The notes: generated by a model from the letters alone, not told the origin. 64,000 bases of DNA from UBA4416 sp943362175 (GCA_943362175.1 CALRIU020000002.1:186001-250000), one strand, 5' to 3'; shown: positions 35,569 to 45,618, counted from the stretch's first letter. Numbers and translations are program-made.

Positions 35569-36551
35569 CAGGGATTATAAAAAGAATAAACGCTGTCCAA
35601 CATCAATGCACCTGCTTTCCTTGTAAAATGCAGGTTTTCGTAATTCAGGGTGCTATCCTTACGGATCTTATCGAAGGAGCTGAAATCAAACACATGATGT
35701 TTAAGCACTGCTTTCAGCGAATCATAGGCTGTCCTGTTTAGCCCTTCTCCCATAAAGTCAGCCGGGATCACCACTTTATAGTCCACCTGTTGTTCTGACA
35801 GTAGCTCATGGATTCTCCGCAGGTGAGCCATATCCTCCACTGATACACGCACCGGCTTGCGTTTCAGAACCGTATAATCGGGGTGAAACACCTGTTTGTA
35901 TTCCGTGAAATCTGTTTCGATAAGGCTATCCGCCAGGCTTTCGTATTTGGACGATACAAAGGTATCGATTCCTGTTGACGGCTCTTTAAAGGCCTTTTCC
36001 ATCCAGGAGGCATTGTACCGATGTGTGATTTTATAGACGATGTGTTTGAGAAAAAAGAAATCGCCGAAATAATAACGAACGTAATTTGAATAAAAGGCAA
36101 AACCCGAAATGTTGGACGTGAGAGGTGTATGATTGTATACCGGGCCTTTGTAGAAGGGATGCTTGTTATCTGTGTTCTCAAGAATTCCGGCATCGATGAT
36201 GATCAGGGCATTTCTCAGCTTTCCGTGAGCGAGGATCAATTCTATTTTCTTCCGGATGTTCAGCAGGCTTTCGCCGGGAGCCCCGAAGTGATAGACAGGC
36301 TGTAAACCGATGTGTTCCTGCCAGTCTTTTTCATCAAAGCCATGTGTCCGTGAATTACCGAAAATAAAAGCCATATATCCTTTATCCCGGTATGTTCTCA
36401 GGTAGTTCCTCGTTTTAAGTACATCCTCGCTGGATTCCACCAGGCTATAATCTTTGAAGAAAATAGCAAAGGGATCATCGGCCAGGAAAAAACCAAAACA
36501 TACCAGCAAAGGCAGGGAGAAGAGGAAGCAGCGGATGAAAAGCTTTTTCAA
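35568..36551 (-). CDS. membrane-anchored SGNH/AlgJ-like protein paired with MBOAT
   Basis: 327 residues. One N-terminal signal anchor (FIRCFLFSLPLLVCFGFFLA) places the rest outside the inner membrane. FGNSRTHGF (about residues 64-72) resembles the block I GxSxT segment of AlgJ/DltD-like SGNH enzymes, with the nucleophile Ser in NSRT, and ENLHFTRKAG (about 305-314) supplies a His like the block V histidine. It overlaps the downstream glycosyltransferase gene by one base and the upstream MBOAT gene by 4, the arrangement of an O-acylation pair in which MBOAT moves the acyl group across the membrane and this protein transfers it to the sugar. No family name is certain. Confidence 0.75.
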   Translation of the reverse strand: MKKLFIRCFLFSLPLLVCFGFFLADDPFAIFFKDYSLVESSEDVLKTRNYLRTYRDKGYMAFIFGNSRTHGFDEKDWQEHIGLQPVYHFGAPGESLLNIRKKIELILAHGKLRNALIIIDAGILENTDNKHPFYKGPVYNHTPLTSNISGFAFYSNYVRYYFGDFFFLKHIVYKITHRYNASWMEKAFKEPSTGIDTFVSSKYESLADSLIETDFTEYKQVFHPDYTVLKRKPVRVSVEDMAHLRRIHELLSEQQVDYKVVIPADFMGEGLNRTAYDSLKAVLKHHVFDFSSFDKIRKDSTLNYENLHFTRKAGALMLDSVYSFYNP

Positions 36552-37978
36552 AACTGGAAATAAATGAACTGGTTTTTTTCGAAGATGCCGAAGAGGATGG
36601 AGCCGTAGATCAAAAACAAATAGGCCGCATACCTTAAGGGCCTGCTAAGCGAGGCAAAATACTCGGTGATGCTTCTCCCCTTCTGCCGGCTTTCCACGAT
36701 AAAAACCAGGGCACAAAAAATAACAGACAAAAACAGGACAGAACTTTCCTTATTTACATAGAGCAGCTTTAACCTTGCCAGATCGGTATTTGAAAGGATC
36801 GCGCTCATCTGCCCCGGAATATGCCTGACGGATGAGCTAATCATCTCAAAGGCCTGTGACATACTGGTGGCCCTGAAAAAGATCCAGGCAAAGGTAATCA
36901 GCGCGAGGATGAACAGGCGTTTTAAAAAGAGAGGCGACTTAAGCTTTAGGCTTCGTTTCATGACATTTTCAACGGAGACATAGGTGCCATGCAGAAAGCC
37001 CCAGAAGATAAAGGTCCAGTTGGCGCCATGCCAGAAGCCGCTCACCATAAACACAATGAACTGGTTGAGCACGGTGCGCTTTTGAGAAATGCGGTTTCCA
37101 CCAAGCGGAATGTATAAATAATCCCTGAACCAGGTAGACAGGGAAATGTGCCAGCGGCTCCAGAATTCGGCTACCGAGCGTGCAAAATAAGGCGAACGGA
37201 AATTCACCATCAGGTCGAAGCCCAGTGTTTTGGCACATCCCAGGGCTATCTCGGAATAGGCAGAAAAATCGAGATAAATCTGGAGAGCAAAAAATACACA
37301 GGCGATGAGCACCGGAATACCTTCGTATTGGCTATGATGGTCGAATACCTCATTGACGTAAACCGCAAGCCTGTCGGCAATGACTACTTTCTTGAACATA
37401 CCCCAGGCAATCATCTTCAGTCCATTCACCACATTCTCGTAAGAGAAAGATTTGCGTTCATGAAACTGGTGAAGGATATTCTGCGGGCGTTCAATAGGGC
37501 CGGCCACCAGCTGCGGGTAAAACATCACATAGAGCGCATAGATGCCAAAATGGGTTTCGGCTTTTTGATTTCCACGGTACACTTCGATGGTATAGCTCAT
37601 GGCCTGGAAGGTGTGAAAGGAAAGCCCGATCGGCAATAAGATGGTAAGCAGAGGAATGGAAAGACCCGAAGCTGCGTTGATGTTCCCGATAAAAAAATTA
37701 TAATACTTAAATACGAACAGCACGCCAATATTGGCGACAAGGCTGATCACCAGGTAATATTTCCGTTTCCGCCCCTGCGCCTGCTCTATGAGAAGGCCCG
37801 CCACATAATCGATGACGATCGTTGCAAAGAGAATAACAATGTAAATGGGAACGAAAGCCATATAGAACCAGCAACTGGCTACCAGCAAATGGAACCACCT
37901 GAATTTGTGAGGCAATACATAATACAGAGGTGTTACGACCAGGAAGAACGCAATGAACTCGAGTGAATTAAAGAGCAT
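36548..37978 (-). CDS. MBOAT family O-acyltransferase (AlgI-like)
   Basis: 476 residues, about ten transmembrane segments. Motifs include the central EFWSRWHISLSTWFRDYLYIPLGG and the catalytic-site SGFWHGANWTFIFWG, whose His is the conserved MBOAT residue. AlgI-like proteins pass acetyl groups from cytoplasmic acetyl-CoA to a periplasmic transferase that O-acetylates polysaccharides. Its partner is the SGNH-like gene directly downstream (4-base overlap). A 43-base gap upstream separates it from the next glycosyltransferase gene, at the border where base composition becomes more AT-rich. Confidence 0.94.
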   Translation of the reverse strand: MLFNSLEFIAFFLVVTPLYYVLPHKFRWFHLLVASCWFYMAFVPIYIVILFATIVIDYVAGLLIEQAQGRKRKYYLVISLVANIGVLFVFKYYNFFIGNINAASGLSIPLLTILLPIGLSFHTFQAMSYTIEVYRGNQKAETHFGIYALYVMFYPQLVAGPIERPQNILHQFHERKSFSYENVVNGLKMIAWGMFKKVVIADRLAVYVNEVFDHHSQYEGIPVLIACVFFALQIYLDFSAYSEIALGCAKTLGFDLMVNFRSPYFARSVAEFWSRWHISLSTWFRDYLYIPLGGNRISQKRTVLNQFIVFMVSGFWHGANWTFIFWGFLHGTYVSVENVMKRSLKLKSPLFLKRLFILALITFAWIFFRATSMSQAFEMISSSVRHIPGQMSAILSNTDLARLKLLYVNKESSVLFLSVIFCALVFIVESRQKGRSITEYFASLSRPLRYAAYLFLIYGSILFGIFEKNQFIYFQF

Positions 37979-38021
37979 GCTTGTAGGGAGATCCTGTAAA
38001 TTTTATATACACTACCTGATT

Positions 38022-39149
38022 TTATTTAAAAGCTTCCATCAAAACCTGCCCTACTTCTTCGATGCTATGTTTCTGCACACCTGCTAAAGCATTTTTGGCT
38101 TTTTGTTCATAACCGACTCTATCCGTCAGCAAAAAGTTTAATGATTCCCTAAGCATTGCCAGATCACCATGACAAACAAATCCGCAATCAGATCCCGATA
38201 TAAAGTAATTAGGATCTACTTTATAGGAAATAATAGGCTTCCCATATTTGGCAGCTTGTAAAAACGTATTAGGAAATCCTTCAAAATCACTTGTGTTGAT
38301 AAATAACTTACAGGCTGCAAAATAAGACTCTATTTCCTCAGGCTTCACATGCTCTACGAGCCGGCAATTAGGTGGTCTATTATTTCTTACCTCATCAAAT
38401 AACACGCCATCGGCTTTATTACAGACCATCAAAAATTGCTGAGAAGGAAAAAGTGCGCAAAGCTCCCTGAATATGAGGGGATTTTTATAGGAGCTGCTTT
38501 TACCAACCCACAAAACAAAATCTTCTTTAATTATAAATTTCTGCTCTAAGTCGATGGGGTTTAAAATCAAGGTTGCCTTGACATTAAATACCTCCTGCAG
38601 CACCTGTTTCTGATGGCTGTTTTGTACAAAAATGCTATCAGAAGCGTTTAAAAGATCGCCTGCCTGCTTAAAAGAGGTATCTAACTTTGTATTCCGACGC
38701 GTCTCATTAAAGTTGATTTCTTCGTCGGACGCTATAAAAAGAATGAAGCCGGCATTGATGGATTTTGCAAGCTTACAGGCATGATGCGTATTATTTGTAA
38801 GACCAAAAGCACAAACAAAAGCAGGCTTTATAAAAAAGAACTCACTATTCCTTAAAAAAAATTCATAGCTTATCAGAGATTTATAACGGATCCGGTAACA
38901 AATTCTTTCCCTGATCTTAAAAAAAAATGATTTATGTTTTTTAAAATAGTTAATCGGTACGACTTCTATTTTCTTAATCACTATTCTTTTTGAAGAGAGC
39001 TTATTTACAATAAAGCTAACGGTGTTTCCAATAGTTGACAAATAAGTAGCAAAATTAAATGCCCTGAGCTCAGCGCCACCAATCGGTTCTTTAATCGACG
39101 GATCAAAAAGGGAAGCCGCATCAGGAGAATAAAACAGAATTTTATGCAT
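38022..39149 (-). CDS. GT-B fold glycosyltransferase, family 4 type
   Basis: The start was set at the ATG at 39149 (MHKILFYSPDAASLF); the longer open frame to 39248 runs inside the neighbouring epimerase gene. With this start the overlap is only 8 bases and the protein has 375 residues. The N terminus has PIGGAELRAF, the Gly-rich acceptor loop of GT4 enzymes. The C-terminal half has FVLWVGKSSSYKNPLIF, VEHVKPEEIESYFAACKLFINTSDFEGFPNTFLQAAKYGKPIISY (donor motif EGFPNTFLQA). It marks the start of the AT-rich part of the locus. The donor is unknown. Confidence 0.9.
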   Translation of the reverse strand: MHKILFYSPDAASLFDPSIKEPIGGAELRAFNFATYLSTIGNTVSFIVNKLSSKRIVIKKIEVVPINYFKKHKSFFFKIRERICYRIRYKSLISYEFFLRNSEFFFIKPAFVCAFGLTNNTHHACKLAKSINAGFILFIASDEEINFNETRRNTKLDTSFKQAGDLLNASDSIFVQNSHQKQVLQEVFNVKATLILNPIDLEQKFIIKEDFVLWVGKSSSYKNPLIFRELCALFPSQQFLMVCNKADGVLFDEVRNNRPPNCRLVEHVKPEEIESYFAACKLFINTSDFEGFPNTFLQAAKYGKPIISYKVDPNYFISGSDCGFVCHGDLAMLRESLNFLLTDRVGYEQKAKNALAGVQKHSIEEVGQVLMEAFK

Positions 39150-40131
39150 TCTGCTGCTTATACCACTTAATAGTAACTTCAAGCCCTGCTGCCACATCAA
39201 CCTTCGGGGAAAAACCCAGCAGATTTTTAGCTTTGCTGATATCAGCAAAGCTATCCTTAATATCCCCTTTTCTTTCGTCTTTGTACGCCGGCTTTATATC
39301 GGAAGGAATTTTTGAGGAAATTTCGTTGAAAAGCGTGTTCAGGCTGACGGTCCCTCCGTATGCAATATTGTAAATCTGATTAACCGCAGATGGGTTTTCT
39401 GTAAGCGCTGCAAGCATATTTGCCTGAATAACGTTTTCGACAAACGTAAAGTCTCTTGTTGTCATTCCGTCACCAAAGATGGAAGGAGCTTTATGTTCCA
39501 ACAGAGATGTGATGAATAAAGGAATGACTGCAGCGTAAGGACCCGCAATATTCTGTTTTGGGCCAAACACATTAAAATACCTCAGACCAATGATTTCCAA
39601 CCCATAGGTTTTTGCAAACACCTCAGCGTATAGTTCGTTTGTCTTTTTACTCACGGCATAGGGGGAAAGAAGATCGCCGGTTTTAAGCTCTGTCTTGGGC
39701 ATTGTTTTATCATTTCCGTAAACAGATGAAGAAGATGCAAATATAAACCGTTTGACATGATTATCCTTTGAAGCGATGAGCATATTTAGAAAACCGGTAA
39801 CATTTACCATATTTGTGGCTGCAGGGTCATTGATGCTTCGCGGCACCGATCCTAAAGCGGCATGGTGCAGCACATAATCTATTCCCGTACAGGCGCGCTG
39901 GCAATCGTCGGGGTTAGTAATATCTCCTTCTATAAATTCAAAGCCCGGGCTATCTATCACTTGTTGAATATTGGCTTTATAGCCTGTAGATAAATTATCG
40001 AGAACAACGACTCTTTTTGCTTTATGATGGATCAAGTATTCAACAATATTACTTCCTATGAATCCTGCTCCACCGGTCACCAAAAATGACTTATCTGAAA
40101 TGGATTCTTTTATCTGAAAATGATAGCTCAT
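39142..40131 (-). CDS. NAD-dependent UDP-N-acetylhexosamine 4-epimerase-like SDR (WbpP/TviC type)
   Basis: 329 residues, extended SDR. The NAD-binding motif TGGAGFIGSN is at about 19-28, the catalytic Ser in FASSSSVYG and the Tyr/Lys pair in YAVSKK. Full-length resemblance to WbpP/TviC (NLSTGYKANI, LGSVPRSI, NVFGPKQ, GDGMTTRDFTFVENV) supports interconversion of UDP-GlcNAc/UDP-GalNAc or the matching uronic acids. It overlaps the downstream glycosyltransferase by 8 bases and the upstream asparagine synthase gene by one, so it is fully part of the operon. It would supply a sugar nucleotide of the repeat unit. Confidence 0.88.
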   Translation of the reverse strand: MSYHFQIKESISDKSFLVTGGAGFIGSNIVEYLIHHKAKRVVVLDNLSTGYKANIQQVIDSPGFEFIEGDITNPDDCQRACTGIDYVLHHAALGSVPRSINDPAATNMVNVTGFLNMLIASKDNHVKRFIFASSSSVYGNDKTMPKTELKTGDLLSPYAVSKKTNELYAEVFAKTYGLEIIGLRYFNVFGPKQNIAGPYAAVIPLFITSLLEHKAPSIFGDGMTTRDFTFVENVIQANMLAALTENPSAVNQIYNIAYGGTVSLNTLFNEISSKIPSDIKPAYKDERKGDIKDSFADISKAKNLLGFSPKVDVAAGLEVTIKWYKQQNA

Positions 40132-41966
40132 TATTTTTCTGCTTTAAATTGTTTTAACCATTCTTCTAAAAAAAGAAGCAACCAGATGCCGTCTGTATGA
40201 TTAGCATCAATAAGTTTCTGTATGACATTGATATTAAAATATTCTCCCAGCAGGGATTTTTCCGATAATAGCTTTTCCTCCAAGACAGATCTGAATTCTC
40301 CCTCTCCGGAAAACCACTTCGCCAAAGGCACGGCAAATCCCTGTTTCCGACGATAAATAAAATCGGGAGAAAAGTTTTTTTCCATCAATTGTTTCAACAA
40401 GATCTTCCCTCTCCACTCCCCGCTTTTATTATTGATGAGAAACTCTTCGGGAATTGTAGCCGCATGTTCCCATACCTTTACATCAATTAAGGGTGTTCTT
40501 ACTTCCAGGCTATGCATCATACTGGCCACATCCACTTTTGTAAGGATGTCGAAATTCATGTATGTTTTCATATCCATGTACTGCACTTTATTCGCCAATG
40601 AATAATTCCGGGCATGTTCAAAATGTTTTTCAAAACCCTGTGGCTTTTGCACCATGTGATTCCTGTATTCAGGCTTCCACAATTGTGTCCGCCAATCAGC
40701 ATTCAGATATTCAAGATGCTGCAACCAATAGGATAAAGTATCTTTTGCCGGATAACGCGCCGGGAAAAACTTTTCGAGGTAGGGATAAAGCTTTCTCTTA
40801 AGCCCTGCCCTGTATTGGATAGGCATATATTTCATCCAACTGATGTAGGAATTATAACCTGCGAAACACTCGTCTCCTCCATCTCCGCTAAGAACCATCG
40901 TTACATGCTTTTTTGCCAGCCTGCACACATGATAAGTAGGAATACACGAACTATCGCCATAAGGCTCCCCGTAATGCCGGACCAAATCAGGCAATAAACC
41001 CAGCGCGTCCGGCTTCACGATCTCGGTATGGTGGTTGGTGCCCCATTTTTTGGCAACAATTTCAGAGTAGCCCAATTCATTGTATGCCTCTTCCTCAAAA
41101 CCAATGCTAAACGTTTCCACAGGCCGGTTTAGCTGCCTGCTCATGTATTCAACGACAAGACTGGAATCAATACCGCCGGATAAAAAAGCGCCGAATGGCA
41201 CATCTGATACCAGGTGTGCTTTCACGGATTCACTGATTACGCTGTCTGTAGCTTCCAGCCATTCCTTCTGTGTTCTTATTTTCTTTTTTGAAAAATCAAT
41301 ATCCCAATACGGAATTTGCTTCCCGATATTTCCTTCAAAATCTATAACGACGTAATGCGCAGCCTGTAGTTTTTCTACAGACTTGAAGATAGTCAGAGGG
41401 GCCGGGATATATTGCAGCCACAGATACTGATCAAGTGCTTCAAGGTTAAGCGCTCTGTTAAAGCCCGGCAATTTTTTGAACTGCTGGAGCTCACTCCCAA
41501 AAGCAATACTATTTTCCGATGTATAGATATACAAGGGTTTGATACCGAAATGATCACGTGCCAGGAATAGTTTCTTTTTTTTAAGATCCACGATCCCAAA
41601 CGAAAACATGCCTCTGAAGTGTTGCACACATCGCTCCCCCCACTCCTCATATGCATGCACAATAACCTCGGTATCCGAATTGGTTTGAAAAACATGCCCC
41701 GCTTTTATCAATTGCTTCTGTAAGTCGAGGTAATTATAAAGTTCGCCGTTAAATGTTATCCAAACGGTTTTATCTTCATTGTGCATGGGCTGCCCACCGG
41801 TAGCCAGATCGATGATAGAGAGCCGGCGATGGCCGATAGCAACATTATCAAACAGCTTATGGCCAAAACCGTCCGGTCCGCGATGCGCTATCTCGGCTGT
41901 CATTTTTTCAATGATCTCCGAATCCGCATTGCCTCTTAAATTAATATATCCTGCTATTCCGCACAT
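40131..41966 (-). CDS. asnB: asparagine synthase-type glutamine amidotransferase, copy 2
   Basis: 611 residues. MCGIAGYIN gives the Cys2 glutaminase nucleophile, followed by IAHRGPDGFG and TFNGELYNY. The PP-loop of the synthetase half is FLSGGIDSSLV (about residue 262), with VLSGDGGDECFAGY downstream. It is only moderately like copy 1 at 32525, so the two are not a recent duplication. In this context the likely role is amidation of a uronic acid on the sugar nucleotide or polymer. It is joined by one-base overlaps to both neighbours. Confidence 0.92.
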   Translation of the reverse strand: MCGIAGYINLRGNADSEIIEKMTAEIAHRGPDGFGHKLFDNVAIGHRRLSIIDLATGGQPMHNEDKTVWITFNGELYNYLDLQKQLIKAGHVFQTNSDTEVIVHAYEEWGERCVQHFRGMFSFGIVDLKKKKLFLARDHFGIKPLYIYTSENSIAFGSELQQFKKLPGFNRALNLEALDQYLWLQYIPAPLTIFKSVEKLQAAHYVVIDFEGNIGKQIPYWDIDFSKKKIRTQKEWLEATDSVISESVKAHLVSDVPFGAFLSGGIDSSLVVEYMSRQLNRPVETFSIGFEEEAYNELGYSEIVAKKWGTNHHTEIVKPDALGLLPDLVRHYGEPYGDSSCIPTYHVCRLAKKHVTMVLSGDGGDECFAGYNSYISWMKYMPIQYRAGLKRKLYPYLEKFFPARYPAKDTLSYWLQHLEYLNADWRTQLWKPEYRNHMVQKPQGFEKHFEHARNYSLANKVQYMDMKTYMNFDILTKVDVASMMHSLEVRTPLIDVKVWEHAATIPEEFLINNKSGEWRGKILLKQLMEKNFSPDFIYRRKQGFAVPLAKWFSGEGEFRSVLEEKLLSEKSLLGEYFNINVIQKLIDANHTDGIWLLLFLEEWLKQFKAEK

Positions 41967-43192
41967 TAAGATTTAAAATTAGAAATGGTTTTGTTGTATA
42001 ATCCGACCAGCTCATTTAAAACAATATCCGGCTTTAAGAGCTCCGCTCTTTCCAACGCGGATTTTTCAATTTTTTCCCGCTCTGCTGAAGAAAGTCTCAA
42101 CACCGCGTTGATCTTGGCCAGTAATTCTTTATGATCATCTACATGAATCAGAAAGCCGCTTTTCCCATCTTCTATCAGTTGGTCAAAACCGTTTCCATAT
42201 GTTCCGATAACTATTTTACCATTAGCCATTGCCTCAATACAGGTATTGGGAAAATTATCTACCCTGGAGGGAAGGACAACGCATTCGGCATGTTGAATAA
42301 CCGGAAAAAGCCGGTGATGTTTCACGGGCTCGAGGTGAATAATCCTGTCTTGATATTCTTTGGCCTGATCAGCCAGGTAATCCCACAGGGACTTATTCCC
42401 GAGCTGGTTATTTACTTTCTTGCCTACAAACACGAAATGGAGATCCGGATGCGTTTTAAAAAGATCATAAATCATTTCCGCAATTGTACCAACCCCCTTA
42501 ATGAGCCCGATACTACCGAAAAACAAAAGGTACCTTTTCCCCTGAAGGTGCTGTTTCAACAAGCTGGCATCTAATTCTCCCTGCGGCCTGACGTATGGTG
42601 TCTCGATAATTTCCACAGGCCTGTGAATATCCTTTTCAGTAAGAGAGGCTATCATTTTACTCGGGCCGAAAACAGCGGTCGCTTTTTTCATGGCCGCAAT
42701 TTCTACTTCTTCCTGTATTTTTACAGAAAGATTATTTTCTCCATACCCTCCAAACTCCTGGCACAGCCTGGTGGAGCTTGATAGCCTTACAACACAAGGC
42801 AAGCCGGGCGGACAATACAAGGCAAGGCCACTGATATGCGGATAATGCACAATATCGAACTTTTTTTGCCGGTGACTTTTTTCAATGCTTTTATTGATGT
42901 AAATGCCATTCTTTAGAAATCCCAGACGATAATAGGTTTTTCGGTTCATTAGAAAGCCAAGCTTAAATCTTTCAAACCTGTACTTGTACTCCCACTGCAA
43001 ATCGGGGATCTTTACCTTATTAATAGTAATTCCGTCAAAACTAAGTACCTCATCCTGTGAGGCAGTTAAAAAAACGGTGACCTCATGCTTTTCGCTCAAC
43101 AACCATTTGGCTAATTTATAAGTATAATTAGCCAGTCCTCCATCAAAATTTGATTCGGAGACAAACTCTGTTGTGGCGATAGCAATATTCAA
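41966..43192 (-). CDS. GT-B fold glycosyltransferase, family 4 type
   Basis: 408 residues. N-terminal FDGGLANYTYKLAKWL is the acceptor loop. The C-terminal donor half has LLFFGSIGLIKGVGTIAEMI, LEPVKHHRLFPVIQHAECVVLPSRVDNFPNTCIEAMANGKIVIGTYGNGFDQLIEDG (donor motif DNFPNTCIEAM). One-base overlap with copy 2 of the asparagine synthase gene downstream and 4-base overlap with the upstream gene. It assembles a part of the repeat unit at the cytoplasmic face. The donor is unknown. Confidence 0.92.
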   Translation of the reverse strand: MNIAIATTEFVSESNFDGGLANYTYKLAKWLLSEKHEVTVFLTASQDEVLSFDGITINKVKIPDLQWEYKYRFERFKLGFLMNRKTYYRLGFLKNGIYINKSIEKSHRQKKFDIVHYPHISGLALYCPPGLPCVVRLSSSTRLCQEFGGYGENNLSVKIQEEVEIAAMKKATAVFGPSKMIASLTEKDIHRPVEIIETPYVRPQGELDASLLKQHLQGKRYLLFFGSIGLIKGVGTIAEMIYDLFKTHPDLHFVFVGKKVNNQLGNKSLWDYLADQAKEYQDRIIHLEPVKHHRLFPVIQHAECVVLPSRVDNFPNTCIEAMANGKIVIGTYGNGFDQLIEDGKSGFLIHVDDHKELLAKINAVLRLSSAEREKIEKSALERAELLKPDIVLNELVGLYNKTISNFKS

Positions 43193-44472
43193 GTCAATTT
43201 CAGCTTAATGTAAAACAATATGGCATCAAAAAAAAGAATGGCTTTCTGCATGAATTTATTCACTTGGTTTACGATCCTGTTTTTAGAAGCTATCTCCCGC
43301 TCTATTACAGAAAGAGGCTTGTTGATGGAGTTTTCAATATACCAGTCATAAGCCTGTTCCGCGATATTTTCGGTTTTAGCGCGGTCCTGGTAACAATCTG
43401 CCAGCGCTTTTTCGATCTCCTCTTCATTACTGACACTATACATAGGATAAAGACTTTCGACTTTATTGATGTATAACTCATCATTCCTGTAATGCAAAAC
43501 CGGTTTTTTCATGCAAAGAAATTCGAAGATAGCGCCATACGAGAACCAGCTGTAATTGCCGACTTCGCCTATGCCCACATCACAAAAACTGATCATGCTC
43601 AAAATCTCCTTTCTTTCCGTGATCGGGAACCAGATAACACGCTCCGTTAATCCAAGTTCTGCAATATATTTTTTCGATTCCTCAACGTCATTACCATACT
43701 CAAAAACGATAAGGCATGCATGAGCGCCTGTAGCATCTGTAAATTTCTTAAATGCCCTGAAAATTCGCTCGTTTCCTTTATAGCTCCAGATATCCTGGGG
43801 GTTTTTCCAGGATTGCCTGATATGGTTGAATGCGATAAAATCAAACTTACGTCTTAACTCCAGCATCTTCGAAGTAAATTTTCCTTTATGCTGAAGCTGG
43901 GTTTTATTAGACCAATTAAACTCATTTGTATCAATAAAAGGACAGGAATATTTATACCTGTGACCTTTAAGATCAAACTTTTCTATGACCTCCTCAAACT
44001 CATCATTTGTATAATCAAAAATAATGGCGGGCACCTGCTCGATTCCCCTTTTCTGATACCTGGCTAAGGCAGTTTTTTGTGTATTAAAATAACTATTTTC
44101 GGGATCTTCCGGTACAAAAAAAGGAAGATCATAGAGATCAGATCCGTAAGGAATAAAAATATCTATTTTAACTCTGGCATATGTCAGATAAGCAATCGCA
44201 TATCCGCAGGCAATGATAAAATCGTAATCGTAAAAAAAACGGTTCAGCTTCCTTTTATCGGTATGCAAAATATCCGAGTTGAGAAAGTCACTTTCTTTGG
44301 TGAATTCTGAAAAAGAACTTTCGAAGGTATCTGCTTCAGGCTTAAAATGATCAAATTCACTACATAAAATCAAGTCTGCCTGGTAGCCTTTTCGCCTCAA
44401 ATGCCGGGTTACGGCAAACATGAAATTATTCATATTGCCTACACAGGCTATTTTCAAAATAGATTTATCCAT
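43189..44472 (-). CDS. probable glycosyltransferase of unusual type (GT-B-like)
   Basis: 427 residues. The protein has a Rossmann-like start (LKIACVGNMNNFMFAVTRHLRRKGYQADLIL), a YDYDFIIACGYAIAYL strand, PYGSDLYDLPFF and a late segment VGIGEVGNYSWFSYGAIFEFLCMKKPVLHY with a Glu-containing donor-like loop. It lacks a clear EX7E motif, so it is an outlier compared with the other family 4 enzymes here. The C terminus (AILFFDAILFYIKLKLT) is hydrophobic and may bind the membrane. It sits directly against the downstream edge of the WbpG-type gene (no gap) and overlaps the GT4 gene by 4 bases. Confidence 0.65.
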   Translation of the reverse strand: MDKSILKIACVGNMNNFMFAVTRHLRRKGYQADLILCSEFDHFKPEADTFESSFSEFTKESDFLNSDILHTDKRKLNRFFYDYDFIIACGYAIAYLTYARVKIDIFIPYGSDLYDLPFFVPEDPENSYFNTQKTALARYQKRGIEQVPAIIFDYTNDEFEEVIEKFDLKGHRYKYSCPFIDTNEFNWSNKTQLQHKGKFTSKMLELRRKFDFIAFNHIRQSWKNPQDIWSYKGNERIFRAFKKFTDATGAHACLIVFEYGNDVEESKKYIAELGLTERVIWFPITERKEILSMISFCDVGIGEVGNYSWFSYGAIFEFLCMKKPVLHYRNDELYINKVESLYPMYSVSNEEEIEKALADCYQDRAKTENIAEQAYDWYIENSINKPLSVIEREIASKNRIVNQVNKFMQKAILFFDAILFYIKLKLT

Positions 44473-45618
44473 TTATTTTTTAGCGTCCTCTTTCATCACG
44501 CAAAACTTATCGTAAAAGCTTCGGGTAACGTAGCCGGATTTAAGCAGGATGAAAAAGAACGGACGCATTCTCTCAAATGTTTTTTTATAGGTAGGATAAT
44601 CCGTGTAATGTTTATTGGGAGCAGACATTATTTTTTGCCAGTCATCGTCAGATAATTTCAATCTTGTTTTTATTTCAGCCAAAAGATTTTCTTCATAGGG
44701 CTTAGGCTGCTTTATTTTCTCGAGCGCTTCCTCCCTGGTTAAAAGCTTTGCCCGGACAAGAGCAGAAAATTCGCACCATCTTAAATCGATATCGAATTTT
44801 ACCGGCAAATAATAGTTATTAATAAAATAAGAGGTACGGTTTTCCATGTGATGACCACCATACCATTGCCAGTTATATTCTTTTGCCAAAAAAGCCTTGG
44901 TTTCTTCCTTGTTGTAATCCAGGTAGTAAAGTGGTCTGAATTTCTTTATTTTATCCACAACCATCCATTTAATCCATTTATGAAGCCACAACAAAGGAGT
45001 TGACTTTATAACGCCATCTCCAAACTGCTTATGAATTGATTTAATGTATTTGGCATCCATATAAAACCAACCCGGAGGTGAAACGCCTTCCGTACGGAAC
45101 GAGTGTCCTTCCCAGATATGCTTTATTCCATATTTGGAAGCTGCCAGATAGTGTGTGGTTGCCAGGGCAAGATCCGTAGCGGCTTCAAATTCAGGAACGG
45201 AAGCTTTTAATAATGACTTCTGAATGTTTTCAAACTCCCTGTTATCTACTACATACGTAAAAAGATCGATATTGAGCTTATCCAGCACGACTTTGATATT
45301 CTCGACAGCAATTTTTGAATTATAGGTATTATCAAAATGTGCAGCCAGAACCCTTAAGCCATAAACGTTTTTTGCTATATGAAGCATGTATGATGAATCG
45401 CAGCCGCCGCTAACGCCTATGACAACATCATAAGGCTTTCCTTCGCCGTCTTTTTTCATTTGAGCGACATAGGCCTCTATGATTTTTTTTCCCTCTTCTC
45501 CAACAGGATACTGGGCATTCATCGAATCATATTGATCGCAATAATTACAGACACCTTCCGCATTAAAAGTAATCTTAGGAATTGAGGAATTATAAATACA
45601 GCGTTTACAGGTTTGCAT
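44473..45618 (-). CDS. N-acetyl sugar amidotransferase (WbpG/PseA family), copy 2
   Basis: 381 residues from MQTCKRCIYN. The Cys pairs CKRC and CNYC and the ATP PP-loop VSGGCDSSYM (about residues 69-78) are visible. It is the same family as copy 1 at 28050 but clearly diverged, with about 35-40% visible identity by eye. It converts an N-acetyl to an acetamidino group using ammonia from the HisH2/HisF2 pair at 50400-51766. It shares one base with the upstream hexapeptide acyltransferase gene. Confidence 0.92.
   Translation of the reverse strand: MQTCKRCIYNSSIPKITFNAEGVCNYCDQYDSMNAQYPVGEEGKKIIEAYVAQMKKDGEGKPYDVVIGVSGGCDSSYMLHIAKNVYGLRVLAAHFDNTYNSKIAVENIKVVLDKLNIDLFTYVVDNREFENIQKSLLKASVPEFEAATDLALATTHYLAASKYGIKHIWEGHSFRTEGVSPPGWFYMDAKYIKSIHKQFGDGVIKSTPLLWLHKWIKWMVVDKIKKFRPLYYLDYNKEETKAFLAKEYNWQWYGGHHMENRTSYFINNYYLPVKFDIDLRWCEFSALVRAKLLTREEALEKIKQPKPYEENLLAEIKTRLKLSDDDWQKIMSAPNKHYTDYPTYKKTFERMRPFFFILLKSGYVTRSFYDKFCVMKEDAKK

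Noticed and set aside
39150..39248. Upstream extension of the glycosyltransferase at 38022
   Set aside because: It lies inside the epimerase gene; the ATG at 39149 gives the normal GT4 N terminus MHKILFYSPD.
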